DNA of 64,000 nt, taken from the NCBI GenBank assembly GCA_964419605.1, contig CAYQQM010000006.1, positions 25,325 through 89,324 of the forward strand, written 5' to 3'. The notes under the pieces are model-generated. The model saw nothing but the letters and a program-made list of their open reading frames with translations, did not search any database and was not told the DNA's origin. The stretch comes from JABFXX01 sp964419605 (lineage in GTDB: Bacteria > Myxococcota_A > Polyangia > Haliangiales > Haliangiaceae). A program made the position numbers and the translations under genes. Positions 24,979-34,929 of the stretch are shown one piece after another. Position 1 is the stretch's first letter; every line of letters starts with the position of its first letter.

Positions 24979-25659
24979 GTGAGTGATGCCAGTGCCGATG
25001 CCGGAGTGGTCCAGTCGCGGGTTCAGCTCGAGCGGCTAGCCGCCGAAGATGAGCTCGCCGGGCGGGTGATCGCCGGTTTCGCCGCCCGATCCGCTGGGCT
25101 GCGTTCGATTGACCTCGACGGCGTGACGCTGGAGCGCATCGATCTACAAGGTGCCGACGGCGACGATAGTCGACTCGAGCGCGCCGAACTCAAGCTGTCC
25201 GACTTGCGGACGTCGCAGTGGCGGGGCGCGTTGTGGCATCGGGTGAACGCAAAAGACTGCGACATGACCGAGTTAAACCTCAGCGGAGCTCAGGTGGTGC
25301 GCTGCGAGCTGCGCTCGGTCCGAATGGCGCGGGTTCGGTTCCACCGCGCTCGCATTCAGCATACGAAGTTCGCCGATAGCGAGCTGTATTCTGCCGATTT
25401 TGCCAACGCGGTGTTGCTCCAGGTTTCGTTTGAGGGCTACGAGAGCGCGACGGTGTCGCTGTCGCGCACCGATTGGAGCGGCGCGGCGTTATTCGACGTC
25501 GATTTTGGTCGCGCCAATTTGTACGGCGCGGTGCTGCGCGGTGCTACGCTTGTGCGCTGTAACTTGCGCGGCGTGAATCTATGCAATGCGGACCTCAGCG
25601 AGGCGCGGCTCGTCGGCTGCGATACCCAAGGTGCTGATCTTGATGGAGCGAAGTATTAG
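24979..25659 (+). CDS. pentapeptide-repeat protein
   Basis: 226 residues from a GTG. From about residue 40 the sequence runs in A/S-D/N-L/F-x-x repeats, for example IDLDGVTLERIDLQGADGDD and later ANLYGAVLRGATLVRCNLRG. These form a right-handed quadrilateral beta-helix. Such proteins mimic DNA, shield topoisomerases or act as scaffolds; pentapeptide proteins also occur beside eCIS genes. No enzyme domain is fused. It is followed two bp later by the next gene and is probably in the same operon. Confidence 0.88.
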   Translation: MSDASADAGVVQSRVQLERLAAEDELAGRVIAGFAARSAGLRSIDLDGVTLERIDLQGADGDDSRLERAELKLSDLRTSQWRGALWHRVNAKDCDMTELNLSGAQVVRCELRSVRMARVRFHRARIQHTKFADSELYSADFANAVLLQVSFEGYESATVSLSRTDWSGAALFDVDFGRANLYGAVLRGATLVRCNLRGVNLCNADLSEARLVGCDTQGADLDGAKY

Positions 25660-25661
25660 CT

Positions 25662-26339
25662 ATGCCTAGCCGCCCCGACCTGCGCGACATCGCAAGTAAC
25701 GTTCGCGACGCATTTGCTGCGATGGACCGCGACGCGCTTCTCGATATTTTGACCTTTGTCGTGAAGGAATACGTGGTGGAAGGCCCGCCTCCGATGCTCG
25801 TGCATCAGGCGGAAACGCTCGGCGATCTTACTCCGGCCAACTTTGGGCAACTGATCTCGGCGCTACAAACGCGGTTTGACTTTCCCGAGTTGGCGATGTT
25901 TATCGTTGAGGAAGATCGGGTCGGCGTGCGGATCGGTGGTGTGGTCCACACCATTCTGGCTCAACGCGCGCCCCTTACGGGACCGGCGGCGGATTCGGTT
26001 ATTGACACTCGACCGGCAGCAGGGCGAAACGCGCCAGGTGTGCGCGTCGTTGAAACAGAACTGCAGCAGCGGCCACGAGTCGCGCCATCGAACCCCCCCC
26101 CACCGACCCGCGGCGTTTCAGTCAGGGGCCGTCCCAACCAGCCAGACGGGGAACCACTTCGTGATCCATCTACCGCAGCCGGCCAGGTGCCCGTGCCGGG
26201 TCCAGCCACGAGCGCCGCTTCGGCAGGCGCCGCTCCGGCCGCTTCGGCAGCGACTCCTGGGACATCCGACAAGCCCGAAAAATCTGAAGGCAGCGGCGAC
26301 GACGCGTCGGCACGGTTTTCGCTTTTGGAGCTCGACTGA
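25662..26339 (+). CDS. conserved unknown protein with disordered C terminus
   Basis: 225 residues. The N-terminal 105 residues are helical, with two short strands (ALLDILTFVVKEYVVEGPPP, then QTRFDFPELAMFIVEEDRVG). I cannot name the family. The rest is Pro/Ala/Ser-rich and probably disordered, ending in a short acidic-hydrophobic tail. It follows the pentapeptide gene by 2 bp and precedes a TPR gene by 7 bp, so it is part of the + strand operon. An adaptor or small recruitment domain is a reasonable guess only. Confidence 0.65.
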   Translation: MPSRPDLRDIASNVRDAFAAMDRDALLDILTFVVKEYVVEGPPPMLVHQAETLGDLTPANFGQLISALQTRFDFPELAMFIVEEDRVGVRIGGVVHTILAQRAPLTGPAADSVIDTRPAAGRNAPGVRVVETELQQRPRVAPSNPPPPTRGVSVRGRPNQPDGEPLRDPSTAAGQVPVPGPATSAASAGAAPAASAATPGTSDKPEKSEGSGDDASARFSLLELD

Positions 26340-26346
26340 GACTCGC

Positions 26347-26743
26347 ATGTCGCACGTTGCGCGCCGCTACTACGAACGAGGCCGCTTGGCTCTCGAGAAC
26401 AACGACCTCGCGACCGCGCAAGAAGCGCTAAGCGCCGCGTTGGAGTTGGCTCCGCAGTTCGGCAACGCACGCGTGGCCTACGCCGTTGCGCTCGCGAAAG
26501 CGGGTGATTGCCCGCGCGCTGCAAGCGTGTTGCGCGCCGGGATCCCTCTCGCAAGTTCGCGCGTTTCAGCAGCCGCGATGTACGCAACGCTCGGCGACGT
26601 GTGCGTGATGGGCGGCGACTTTTTCGGCGCCGAAGAGGCATTCGCCAACGCGGGGCGCACGCCCGGATTCGAGGTGCGCGTCGCTGCAGGACTCGCGCGG
26701 GTTCACGCTCGATTCGGTCGGTTTGGAGACATGGCCCAGGCGC

Positions 26744-26766
<23 letters not shown>
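26347..26766 (+). CDS. TPR-repeat protein
   Basis: 139 residues from the ATG at 26347. Helical repeats with the TPR pattern are visible: YERGRLALENNDLATAQEAL, then AYAVALAKAGDCPRAASVLR, YATLGDVCVMGGDFFGAEEA and RVHARFGRFGDMAQALK. TPRs bind partner proteins; this one ends the FHA-AAA+ operon. It overlaps the 3' end of the oppositely oriented phosphatase gene by 23 bp, so the two operons meet tail to tail. Confidence 0.8.
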
Positions 26767-27531
<765 letters not shown>

Positions 27532-27535
<4 letters not shown>

Positions 27536-28197
27536 TCGGTGACCGTTCGATTCGGCATGCGGATCGAGATCCACGGACTACGGTAGATGCACGTCCGGTC
27601 TTGCTCGAGCAGAGCATGTTCTTCTTTGAACGGTGAGGGCCCTAGGGGCGGTAGGGTCCAGCAGGTCGACATTGCGTCTGAAACCGCCGCCACAATATCC
27701 AGCCGCTGACTTTCCGCGATATCCACGATGTCGAAGGTAGGTACGAAGTCCCGTTCTACGCGGTGCAGGTCGCGCAGCAACGCTTGCGGCGAGGTGATGC
27801 GCAGCTCGTCTCGCATTTCTTCAGGAAGTTCGTACTCGCGCGGTTCGGCGATCACGCTGAGTTGGTCGATCATCGCGTAGTGGAACATCGGCATGTCGTC
27901 GCGCACCCCGATGTCGAGGAGGACCTCGAACTTGAACAGCGATGCCGGTGCGATTTCGTATTGCTGTTCAATTTTCGCGACCAACGCTGGGTCGACCGCC
28001 GCACAGGCTCGAGCGCGGCGCTCTTGAATAGCTCGGATCTGTTCGTCGATCGGTTCCGGCGTTGCCTCCACCTGTCGAGGCGACGATGCCTGGAGCCACT
28101 TCTCGATTCTCTGCTTGGTTTCAGCATCGATATCGTCGGAGAGCTGCGCTCCGGCGAGCAGCTCTTTAATCGTCGGTTCGTCGGTGCGGTCCGTCAT
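27532..28197 (-). CDS. unknown protein between kinase and phosphatase
   Basis: 221 residues from the ATG at 28197. It is acidic and mostly helical (DIDAETKQRIEKWLQASSP, then IRAIQERRARACAAVDPALV), with a mixed C-terminal half (FVPTFDIVDIAESQRLDIVA). No motif is recognised. It lies 2 bp downstream of the kinase and overlaps the phosphatase, so all three are translated together. A regulator or substrate of the kinase-phosphatase pair is plausible. Confidence 0.7.
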
Positions 28198-28199
28198 GA

Positions 28200-29492
28200 C
28201 TAACTGGTGAACCGAACGACCAGGTAGGCGCCAACGCCTACTGCGATGCCAATGATCAGCGACACAACCCAAAACAGGGTTGAAGCACCGCGTGTGACCG
28301 ACTGGGCAGAGGGGATCGCGGCACCGCCGCGCTGCGCGACCGACACGATGCCTTCGCTGGGTTGCAGCAACACGGTTCTGCCAGCTGCTTCTGCGCTGTT
28401 CGCCGGGATGTTGGGAGGTGTGACTCGGGGCGGCGTCATGCCGGCCAGGATCGTTTGCTGCATCGCATCCGCAACGGGTCCCTTGGGGAAGGCCGACGGT
28501 TGTGCCAGCAGGGTCATCGCTTGCGGGGCGGCCGGCTGGTAGCCCCCCGGGGGCAGCCCCTGCTGCGAGCCTGGAGTTGGAGTTGCTCCGCTGGGTACTG
28601 TCGTCATCAGTGTTTTGGGCATGCCGCCGGCACCGACCGATACCCCGCCGGCATTCATCTCGGCAAATACCTGCTGACAGTGCTGCATCATTTCGCCCGC
28701 CGACTGGTATCGGCGCGATGCTTCTTTTTCCATCGCCTTTCGTACGATCGCTTGGATCGAATAGCTGATGGTAGCGGGCATCGGCGGCACCGGGTCGTGG
28801 AGGTGCATCTGAATGACGGTCATCGGATTGTCGTCGTGAAACGGCACCGTGCCGACCAACATTTCGTAGCCGAGCACACCCAGCGCGTAGAGATCAGAAC
28901 GCGCGTCGAGCGGCAATCCTCGGCCCTGTTCCGGCGACATGTATTGCGGCGTTCCGAACACCATGCCGGCCTGGGTTCGGACGCGGTCGCTTTCCAACAG
29001 CTTGGCGACCGAAAAGTCGAGCAGTTTGACGAAGTCCGACGAGCCGGCCATATTCAGCAGGAATACGTTGTCGGGTTTGATGTCGCGGTGAATGATGCCG
29101 ATCGCGTGTGCTTCGGCGAGCGAGGCACAGCATTGAATCAAGATCTTCACCACGCGCTGCGGCGATAGCGGTCCGCGCTGGAGCGCATCTCGAAGCGAAA
29201 TTCCGTCGAGAAACTCCATCGTCATGAATAGACGACCGTCGCTGGTTTGGCCAAAGTCGAACATCCGGATCGTGTTCGGATGCTGCAGGCGCGAGCAGGC
29301 CTTCGCCTCGTTGTAAAAGCGCTGGACCCAGGTCTGATCGCCCTGAACTTGCTGGTTGAGCATTTTTAGCGCGATCGGGCGGTCGATCGACATTTGGCGA
29401 GCCTTGTAGACCACGCCCATGCCCCCCTCGCCGACCCGCTGCTTGATTTCGTAGCGGCCGTCGATGATCTTGCCCACGAACGGATCGGTCAT
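28200..29492 (-). CDS. tail-anchored Ser/Thr protein kinase
   Basis: 430 residues. The kinase domain (about 13-275) has the glycine loop VGEGGMGVVYK, the catalytic Lys in IALKML, HRDIKPDN and MSPEQGRG. The metal-binding motif is DFS (LLDFSVAKLL) rather than DFG. After a Gly/Pro/Ala-rich linker a single transmembrane helix (FWVVSLIIGIAVGVGAYLVV) ends three residues before the stop, so it is tail-anchored with no external sensor. It is encoded with two lipoproteins, an unknown protein and PP2C, and faces an operon of four FHA proteins, its likely readers. Confidence 0.92.
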   Translation of the reverse strand: MTDPFVGKIIDGRYEIKQRVGEGGMGVVYKARQMSIDRPIALKMLNQQVQGDQTWVQRFYNEAKACSRLQHPNTIRMFDFGQTSDGRLFMTMEFLDGISLRDALQRGPLSPQRVVKILIQCCASLAEAHAIGIIHRDIKPDNVFLLNMAGSSDFVKLLDFSVAKLLESDRVRTQAGMVFGTPQYMSPEQGRGLPLDARSDLYALGVLGYEMLVGTVPFHDDNPMTVIQMHLHDPVPPMPATISYSIQAIVRKAMEKEASRRYQSAGEMMQHCQQVFAEMNAGGVSVGAGGMPKTLMTTVPSGATPTPGSQQGLPPGGYQPAAPQAMTLLAQPSAFPKGPVADAMQQTILAGMTPPRVTPPNIPANSAEAAGRTVLLQPSEGIVSVAQRGGAAIPSAQSVTRGASTLFWVVSLIIGIAVGVGAYLVVRFTS

Positions 29493-29493
29493 C

Positions 29494-30555
29494 TCATTTT
29501 TGTTTCGGCGGTGGCGAGAGTTTCACGCGTGGATTGGCGCTGATTTGGTCGGTCGTGAGACGGACCTTACCCAGCGTTTCGCGCTTACCGACGCGAATCA
29601 CCACCACGTCGCCACCCTCCACCGGATTTTCTGAGTCGCCGCGCAACACGGTTCCGCGCCAACCTTTTTCCACGAACTGATCGCTACCTGCCGCGATGGT
29701 GATCAGCACGTCGCTGCCTTGGACCTCGTTTTTGATCACCCGAGCGATGACGGGCAATCGCTCGTCGCATCGCGGGTTGTTTGGATCGGGGTTCTTGTAA
29801 TCAGGGCACGGTGGCCAGGTAGTGCACGCCAAGACTTCGCGCTTGGGCGGGTTGGGGCAGGGCATCGTCTTCCAGCACACTGGGTTGGTGACGTCGGGGG
29901 GATCGGGGCACTTGCCAACGCACCCGGGCCACTTGGGCGGCGCGTTGGATGGCGGACACACCGACAGGCAGGCTTTGTTCTTGACGTCGAACGTGAATTC
30001 ATCACACGGCAGTTCGACCTCTGGCACCGCCGCTAGCCTCGGCGGATCCGGAATTTCCACTTTGGACAGATCGAGCGCGATCGGCGCGTTGTTCTCCTTA
30101 AAATCTACTTTCAGCGTGTATTTGCCCGCGTCGCCGCGTCCGACCGCGTAAATCCGAATGAAATACTTCCCCTTGGCGTTGTCGATCGTCGCCGTGCGGA
30201 CACGGGACGTGCTGCGCTTTTTTGCCTGCTTTTGCGACTGGACGATCGGCCAATTGAACGAGTCGAACACGTCGAATGCGAGCTGGAGCCCGGGGCGGGG
30301 CGATTGCCATTGGAGTTTGATGTCCATGCTGCCGCGCGACTTGTCGGGCAATTCGACCTGCTTCCAATCGACGCGGTCGCCGCCCGGATAGGTGACAATT
30401 CCGGTGGCTCGGCCCTCGCCGTTTTCCAATTGAATCCGCTTGGCGCCTTTGATCTTGCCATCGGCGCCGGTTTTTTTGTCCTGGGGGACGTTGTGTGCAC
30501 ACGCTGCGCAGAGCAGGCCCAATAACAGCGCGGCCCCTGCCGATTTCCCGAACAT
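29494..30555 (-). CDS. lipoprotein with pre-peptidase-like and SH3-like domains
   Basis: 353 residues. The signal peptide ends in a lipobox (LLLGLLCAAC). Next comes a beta-sandwich like bacterial pre-peptidase domains (VDWKQVELPDKSRGSMDIKL), then a short Cys/Pro-rich repeated stretch (PPSNAPPKWPGCVGKCPDPP), then a C-terminal beta domain (VEKGWRGTVLRG, then GKVRLTTDQI). The layout, including the last domain, is shared with the next lipoprotein upstream, so the two are paralogues. It lies 1 bp before the kinase gene. An envelope sensor or anchor for the kinase circuit is likely but unproven. Confidence 0.75.
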   Translation of the reverse strand: MFGKSAGAALLLGLLCAACAHNVPQDKKTGADGKIKGAKRIQLENGEGRATGIVTYPGGDRVDWKQVELPDKSRGSMDIKLQWQSPRPGLQLAFDVFDSFNWPIVQSQKQAKKRSTSRVRTATIDNAKGKYFIRIYAVGRGDAGKYTLKVDFKENNAPIALDLSKVEIPDPPRLAAVPEVELPCDEFTFDVKNKACLSVCPPSNAPPKWPGCVGKCPDPPDVTNPVCWKTMPCPNPPKREVLACTTWPPCPDYKNPDPNNPRCDERLPVIARVIKNEVQGSDVLITIAAGSDQFVEKGWRGTVLRGDSENPVEGGDVVVIRVGKRETLGKVRLTTDQISANPRVKLSPPPKQK

Positions 30556-30705
30556 AACTGTGACGTTACGACGCCGGTCGCGCAGTTACAATAGAGAAGA
30601 GTGGTCCACTACGGCTTCCCGATCAGTCGCCGCACGTCTTTGAGCAAACCTGCACCAACGCCTCGTCGCTGCGAGTGAACGTCAACCGCCCATCTACCGC
30701 TCGCC

Positions 30706-31563
30706 CTAGGGCGACAGCATGACCTTGCCCGCGCTCTTGAGCATGTCGGGGGTGACCCCAGGAAGCGTTGCCGTGCACGCGCGTTCACTGCAGGCAGCGA
30801 GGACGAATCCGCCGTTCGCAATCCCCTCGATTTTTCCACGCATTCCGGCGGCTGCGCCGGTAGCCGTCCCGCGGCCCACGGTGATTTTTGTGCCTCCGGC
30901 GCCGACCGAAACGCCGATGATGCGTGCAGAAATGGCGGCCGGTGGCGGCGGGGGAGGTGGCGTTTTTTTCTGCTTTTTCACCGGCGTGGGGGGCGGTTTG
31001 TAACTGGACGGCGTGTCGTCGGTCAGGGGCACGAGGGGCAGCTGGCCAATGCTCGCGACTTGGGCGGGGAAATCGCTCTTGCCTTCGGACAGCGCGCCGG
31101 ATTGGAAGGCCAGGCGCATGATGTAGTCTGCAGCATCCTGCCGGCCTTGCAGGTACAGGTGGACCCAGTAGCGGCCCGGCGTAAGGTCCTTGAGGGTTGC
31201 GGCCTTGTTGAGATCTTGCTGCGAGTCGCCCTCGTCGAGATCCTTGCGCATGACCGAGCGGTACCCCGCATCGAGTACTTCTAGTCCGAGGTCGAATGCG
31301 TCGCTGATCACGTCGCCGGTCGGCGTGACCTCGAGTTTGATCGCCAATTCGCCGCTCGACGGCAGGTCGACCGCGAACCAGGCCGCACGGCGAAGTTCGC
31401 GATATGACAGGTCTCCTTCCGTTTTGGCCTCCAGCTTTTCATCGAATTTGAGCGTAGTGAACTTCTTCCACGGCTTGGCCTTTGTGGACCGATACCCGTT
31501 GTGCTGCGGGATCGGAGTCCCGGAGCACGCAGCTAATACGAGAACGAGCAGCAACCGACTCAT
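30706..31563 (-). CDS. paralogous lipoprotein
   Basis: 285 residues from the ATG at 31563, chosen because MSRLLLVLVLAACSG is a short lipoprotein signal; the open frame runs 118 codons further without signal-like content. A beta-sandwich (WFAVDLPSSGELAIKLEVTP, then PGRYWVHLYLQGRQDAADYI) is followed by a Lys/Pro linker and a C-terminal beta domain (AAAGMRGKIEGIANGGFVLA) that aligns with the end of the neighbouring lipoprotein. It is separated from that gene by 150 bp. Confidence 0.72.
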   Translation of the reverse strand: MSRLLLVLVLAACSGTPIPQHNGYRSTKAKPWKKFTTLKFDEKLEAKTEGDLSYRELRRAAWFAVDLPSSGELAIKLEVTPTGDVISDAFDLGLEVLDAGYRSVMRKDLDEGDSQQDLNKAATLKDLTPGRYWVHLYLQGRQDAADYIMRLAFQSGALSEGKSDFPAQVASIGQLPLVPLTDDTPSSYKPPPTPVKKQKKTPPPPPPPAAISARIIGVSVGAGGTKITVGRGTATGAAAGMRGKIEGIANGGFVLAACSERACTATLPGVTPDMLKSAGKVMLSP

Positions 31564-31703
31564 TGACTGGCGAAACGATAACACGGGCGAATGTGGATTC
31601 TGAGTGTGCTCCTGCCTATCGTTCCGATGGTGTAGGGAGGCACATCTCTTTCGCTTTTTTGAGGGGACAATCTCGCATGCGAGGCGTACAAGTGTCATGA
31701 GCG

Positions 31704-32423
31704 ATGTCTGACCAGGCGCCTCCGCAACGGAAACTTCCCGGGTTGAGTTCGCTGGTGTCCTACAAGATGCCTGACGCAGTGCAGCAGGATTTTTCGGATC
31801 CGCCACCGCTGCCGGACATGTCCGCGCCGATCTACTCCTACGAGTCGTTTGATTGTGATGCTGCTTATCGCGAACTGGGGAACCACGATCTTCGCGACCT
31901 GGAGAGTGCTCACGCAATCGTCGAGAACTGCGCTTCTCCGGGCGGGGGCGGGATAGCAGCTATCGTGCGAAAGCAAGTCCCTCGCACTTTTCGGTTACTG
32001 AAAGGAGGAGGACGTGGGTCTGGGGAGCGAGCGTCCCCTCCCGCGGAGCGACCGCGGTTGGTCCAGAGCGGCCCGCTGTCACATGATGGAATGGATCATA
32101 TTTCCGCGTTTGTGAACAACCATCGCCAGTCCATGGATCGGAACTTGTTAAAGGCGATCGACAAGCCAAAGCGGTCGAGGATTGTTCAGCGGATCGACGA
32201 ATGGTTCATGGTCGGTCGAATGAAAAAAGGGAAACTAACCGTAACGGTGTATTCGAAGGACGGTTCTAGGGAAGTGGCACATAGCGAGATCGATCTGAAA
32301 CACGTAAAGAACCGACTGGTGATTGACCCCTGGGAAAAGTACAACCCGGAGCTGGATGATTTGGTTCGGCACTATGCGAACTACTGGAAGAAGCTCACCG
32401 AGAACGGATTGATGGGCGACTGA
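31704..32423 (+). CDS. unknown protein at the end of the signalling region
   Basis: 239 residues. The N-terminal 70 residues are Pro/Asp-rich (KLPGLSSLVSYKMPDAVQQD), a Gly/Arg linker follows, and the C-terminal 100 residues are basic (KAIDKPKRSRIVQRIDEWFM, then YSKDGSREVAHSEIDLKH). No family is recognised. It starts 140 bp from the divergent lipoprotein and converges with queG, so its link to the injection system is only positional. Confidence 0.55.
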   Translation: MSDQAPPQRKLPGLSSLVSYKMPDAVQQDFSDPPPLPDMSAPIYSYESFDCDAAYRELGNHDLRDLESAHAIVENCASPGGGGIAAIVRKQVPRTFRLLKGGGRGSGERASPPAERPRLVQSGPLSHDGMDHISAFVNNHRQSMDRNLLKAIDKPKRSRIVQRIDEWFMVGRMKKGKLTVTVYSKDGSREVAHSEIDLKHVKNRLVIDPWEKYNPELDDLVRHYANYWKKLTENGLMGD

Positions 32424-32426
32424 GTT

Positions 32427-33560
32427 CTAGCGAACCGGCGTCATGGCATCGCCGTGCGCTGCTTGTCGGGCGATAGCGAGCTCGGCATCGACCTCGGGGT
32501 CGTCGTCGTGGAGATTCGCGAGGGCGTCGACCGCGCGTAGCTGACCAAGGGCCCAGGCGGCGTGGAGTCGGACGAGGGGTTTGGGGTGCGAGAGCAGATG
32601 CGCAACGGCGGGGATGGCGGCGGGAGCGCCGGAGTTGCCGAGGGCAACGGCAACGTTGCGCAGTAGTTGCGTGCGGCCGGCGCGGCGCATGGCACTGCGT
32701 TTGACGAAGCGGCGCAGTTGGTTGCTGCTGGCGTGGGCGAGCGCGATGAGGTCGGGCAATGCGTGTTCGGCGCTGCGAGGGTGAAGCATGGGATCTGCTG
32801 GCTCCCCGGCACCTGCATTAAATGGGCACACCTCTTGGCACACGTCGCATCCGAACACCCAGGTTCCCACGGCGCGGCGCAGTTCGCGCGGGATCGCGCC
32901 CATGTGTTCGATCGTGAGGTACGAGATGCAGCGCCGGGCGTCGAGAACGTAGGCGTCGGTGAACGCTTGGGTGGGGCAGGCGTCGAGGCACGATCGACAG
33001 CTGCCGCAGCGCGGCTTCGGCAGTTCAGCGGGCGCGGTAGCGGGAATCTCGGCGTCGACAAGTAGCTCGCCGAGCAACACGTACGATCCGAGGCCGGGCG
33101 CTATCAGCATCGTATTCTTCGCAATGAACCCAAGTCCGCCGCGTTCGGCCCATTCGCGTTCCAGCACCGGCGCTGTGTCCACGCACGGTCGCGCCACCAC
33201 GGCGTGGCCGAGCTCGGCGGCAATCCGCTCGGCGAGCGCGACGAGCCGGTCGCGCATGACCAGGTGATAGTCCTCGCTGCGCGCGTAGCGAGCGATGCGG
33301 CCGCGCACCAACGCGGCGGGGGGCACCGGGTCGGTGCGTTCATACGCGAGCGCAACCACGATCAACGATCGAGCTTCCGCCAGAACGCCTCGGACGTCGA
33401 GACGGGGAGCGACGTGCTCGGGCTTGGCCAGATACGTCATGGTTCCCGACATCCCGGCGGCGAGCCATGCGGTGTACAGCTCGTGGCGGCGCGCTGGTTC
33501 GACCGGCACGACTGCGGCCCGATGGAATCCGAGTTGCTTGGCGATCTCAACGACCGACAT
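32427..33560 (-). CDS. queG: epoxyqueuosine reductase
   Basis: 377 residues. QueG uses cobalamin and two [4Fe-4S] clusters to make queuosine in tRNA. Visible are the two ferredoxin-like motifs, CGSCRSCLDACPTQAF and CDVCQEVCPFNAG, plus the conserved N-terminal HRAAVVPVEPA and the RYARSEDYH region. The C-terminal 90 residues contain HEAT-like helices (PAVAHLLSHPKPLVRLHAAW), as in longer members of the family. It lies 18 bp downstream of the aminomutase-like gene. Confidence 0.93.
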   Translation of the reverse strand: MSVVEIAKQLGFHRAAVVPVEPARRHELYTAWLAAGMSGTMTYLAKPEHVAPRLDVRGVLAEARSLIVVALAYERTDPVPPAALVRGRIARYARSEDYHLVMRDRLVALAERIAAELGHAVVARPCVDTAPVLEREWAERGGLGFIAKNTMLIAPGLGSYVLLGELLVDAEIPATAPAELPKPRCGSCRSCLDACPTQAFTDAYVLDARRCISYLTIEHMGAIPRELRRAVGTWVFGCDVCQEVCPFNAGAGEPADPMLHPRSAEHALPDLIALAHASSNQLRRFVKRSAMRRAGRTQLLRNVAVALGNSGAPAAIPAVAHLLSHPKPLVRLHAAWALGQLRAVDALANLHDDDPEVDAELAIARQAAHGDAMTPVR

Positions 33561-33578
33561 CGGCGCGTCTTTGTGCGG

Positions 33579-34850
33579 TCAGTCGCACACAGCGCCGGGG
33601 CGGTCGTCGTCGGCGGGCTGATTCGCGAAGTAGAGGTCGTCGTACGGCACCCGGCAATCGCGTGCTTGTGGCTGCGGGTATTCGATGCGGTCGCCGCGAT
33701 ACGTGCGAACGACGACCCGGTCATCGCTGATTTCGTCGATATAGTTGGGGACGATCGGCACTTTGCCTCCGCCGCCGGGGGCGTCGATGACGAGCATCGG
33801 CACGGCCATGCCGTTCATCCAGCCGCGCAGGTCGCGGTACAGCTGCTGCGCTGTTTCCACTGGAGTTCGGAGGTGATCGGTGCCAACTACCGTGTCGCCC
33901 TGGAACAGATAGTACGGCCGTACGCGCGACCGCAGCAGCCCGCGCATCAGCGCGCGCAGCGAGCGCGTCGACGAGTTCACGCCGCGCAGCAGTACGGTCT
34001 GGTTTCCCACCGGCACCCCCGCATCGACGAGGCGTTCGCACGCGCCGCGCGCTTCCGGAGTGAGCTCTTTTGCGTGGTTGAAGTGGGTGTTGACGAATAG
34101 CGGATGATGCGCACGCAACACCTTGCATAGATCGGCGTCGATGCGCATCGGGCAAACCACGGGCAGCCGCGTTCCGATGCGGATCGTCTCGATGTGTGCG
34201 ATCGCCCGCAGTCGGCCGAGTAAGTAGTTAAGTCTTTGATTTGACAACAAAAACGGGTCGCCGCCCGAGAGCAATACGTCGCGGATCCGCTTCGTTTTGG
34301 CGATGTAATCGAGGCCAGCTTCTAGGTCCGCGGTCGTGGGTGGGTCGTCGCCGCCTACCAAACGGCGGCGGTTGCAGTGGCGGCAGTACACTCCGCACCG
34401 ATCGACGACCAAAAACAGGACGCGATCTGGGTACTTATGAATGACTGAAGGCGCCGGGTTGTGGTGGTCTTCTCCGAGCGGATCGCGCAGCTCTTCGGCG
34501 CGAACGTTGGCTTCGTGCAGGCGCGGAATCGTTTGCATGCGAATCGGACAGCTCGCGTGCATCGGGTCCATTAGGCTGGCGTAGTAGGGCGTAAGCCCCA
34601 CGCGAAACAGCTGCGCAGACGCTGCAAGGCCTTTGCGCTCGTCCGCCGAAAGCGCAACGACGCTTTCTAGCTCGCGGGCAGTCGTCAGCATGTGGCCGAG
34701 CTGCCAGCGCCAGTCGTTCCACTGGGCATCCGATACGTCGGATCGGCGGACGAACTCGCGCAGCCCCTGGCGAGGACCCACGTTTACCGCGTTTGCGACC
34801 GGCAGGCGAAGCACGCCGCTATGTAGCACGATGCCGTCCGCTCCGTGCAA
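33579..34850 (-). CDS. kamA: lysine 2,3-aminomutase-like radical SAM protein
   Basis: 423 residues, start a TTG and therefore uncertain by some codons. The radical-SAM motif is CGVYCRHCNRRR, and the family blocks SDAQWNDWRWQLGHML, YPDRVLFLVVDRCG, LLSGGDPFLLSN and TVLLRGVN follow. KamA interconverts L-lysine and beta-lysine with PLP; shorter relatives modify EF-P. The length fits KamA better than EpmB (about 340). No EF-P gene is nearby, so the substrate is open. Confidence 0.88.
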   Translation of the reverse strand: MHGADGIVLHSGVLRLPVANAVNVGPRQGLREFVRRSDVSDAQWNDWRWQLGHMLTTARELESVVALSADERKGLAASAQLFRVGLTPYYASLMDPMHASCPIRMQTIPRLHEANVRAEELRDPLGEDHHNPAPSVIHKYPDRVLFLVVDRCGVYCRHCNRRRLVGGDDPPTTADLEAGLDYIAKTKRIRDVLLSGGDPFLLSNQRLNYLLGRLRAIAHIETIRIGTRLPVVCPMRIDADLCKVLRAHHPLFVNTHFNHAKELTPEARGACERLVDAGVPVGNQTVLLRGVNSSTRSLRALMRGLLRSRVRPYYLFQGDTVVGTDHLRTPVETAQQLYRDLRGWMNGMAVPMLVIDAPGGGGKVPIVPNYIDEISDDRVVVRTYRGDRIEYPQPQARDCRVPYDDLYFANQPADDDRPGAVCD

Positions 34851-34929
34851 CAGCTAGTGATCCGGGGCAAGCGAAAGTCCGATGCGCTTTCGGGGCATGG
34901 GGCGCGTCGAGCGGTGCTAGATTGCCGGC

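Noticed and set aside
24708..24986. 92-residue open frame between DUF4157 and pentapeptide genes
   Set aside because: It translates the GATCACG repeats and overlaps the next start; no protein-like features.
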